A stretch of DNA of 6,009 nt from Fimbriiglobus sp. Lineage in GTDB: Bacteria; Planctomycetota; Planctomycetia; Gemmatales; Gemmataceae. Shown one piece after another: positions 5,985 to 6,009 of this stretch. The stretch spans positions 1 to 6,009 of the forward strand of contig JANXTD010000455.1 in assembly GCA_025352585.1 (NCBI GenBank), written 5' to 3'. The position numbers and the translations under genes were made by a program. The first letter of the stretch is position 1. Every line of letters begins with the position of its first letter. Under the pieces are notes generated by a model. It made no database searches. It was not told the origin of the DNA and was given only the letters and a program-made list of their open reading frames with translations.

Positions 5985-6009
5985 TAGCAAATCCCGGTGG
6001 GCAACGCCG

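Noticed and set aside
4875..5987. A 370-codon plus-strand frame overlapping the 3' part of the fusion gene and running past its stop
   Set aside because: It is Arg/Gly/Pro-rich out-of-frame translation with no motif; the overlapping frame has a well-behaved protein sequence.

Overview
The window is very GC-rich and carries four protein genes plus one repeat-rich divergent intergenic region. Several things suggest a planctomycete, most likely of the Gemmata group. The main gene encodes a Hanks-type Ser/Thr kinase whose catalytic loop reads HLDVKPKN, fused to a tubulin-like domain. The genes lack clear Shine-Dalgarno sites. The GlgC fragment is of the cyanobacterial/plant-like type, and a large alanine/valine-rich membrane protein matches no family I know. 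This assignment is an inference from sequence style, because no 16S or other marker gene is present.

Layout. Minus strand, read from right to left: a 445-residue multi-pass membrane protein of unknown function (763-2100), a 114-residue DUF3817-type membrane protein starting 4 bases after it (414-758), and, after a 76-base gap, the first 112 codons of glgC, ADP-glucose synthase (1-337, running off the left edge). The first two are almost certainly co-transcribed. glgC may be read through from them or may have its own weak promoter. Plus strand: one 1184-residue gene (2377-5931), then 78 bases of downstream sequence holding a degenerate hairpin.

The head-to-head intergenic region (2101-2376) contains a long inverted repeat. 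Its arms, 2121-2151 and 2195-2225, match at 30 of 31 positions, and both arms are themselves built from a 7-base repeat (consensus AYTSTGC on the right arm). The right-hand array continues to 2239. The plus-strand reading frame stays open through the array, but the protein start is placed downstream of it at 2377.

The most interesting gene is the kinase/tubulin-like fusion. It has a complete, probably active but non-RD protein kinase domain, a Thr/Ala/Pro-rich linker, an FtsZ/tubulin-superfamily nucleotide-binding domain with a modified signature loop (SGGTSGM), and about 500 C-terminal residues that I cannot assign. A reasonable guess is a signalling-controlled cytoskeletal or membrane-remodelling factor. 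The divergent membrane protein is a possible but unproven partner. Nothing in the window links glgC or the DUF3817 protein functionally to the kinase.
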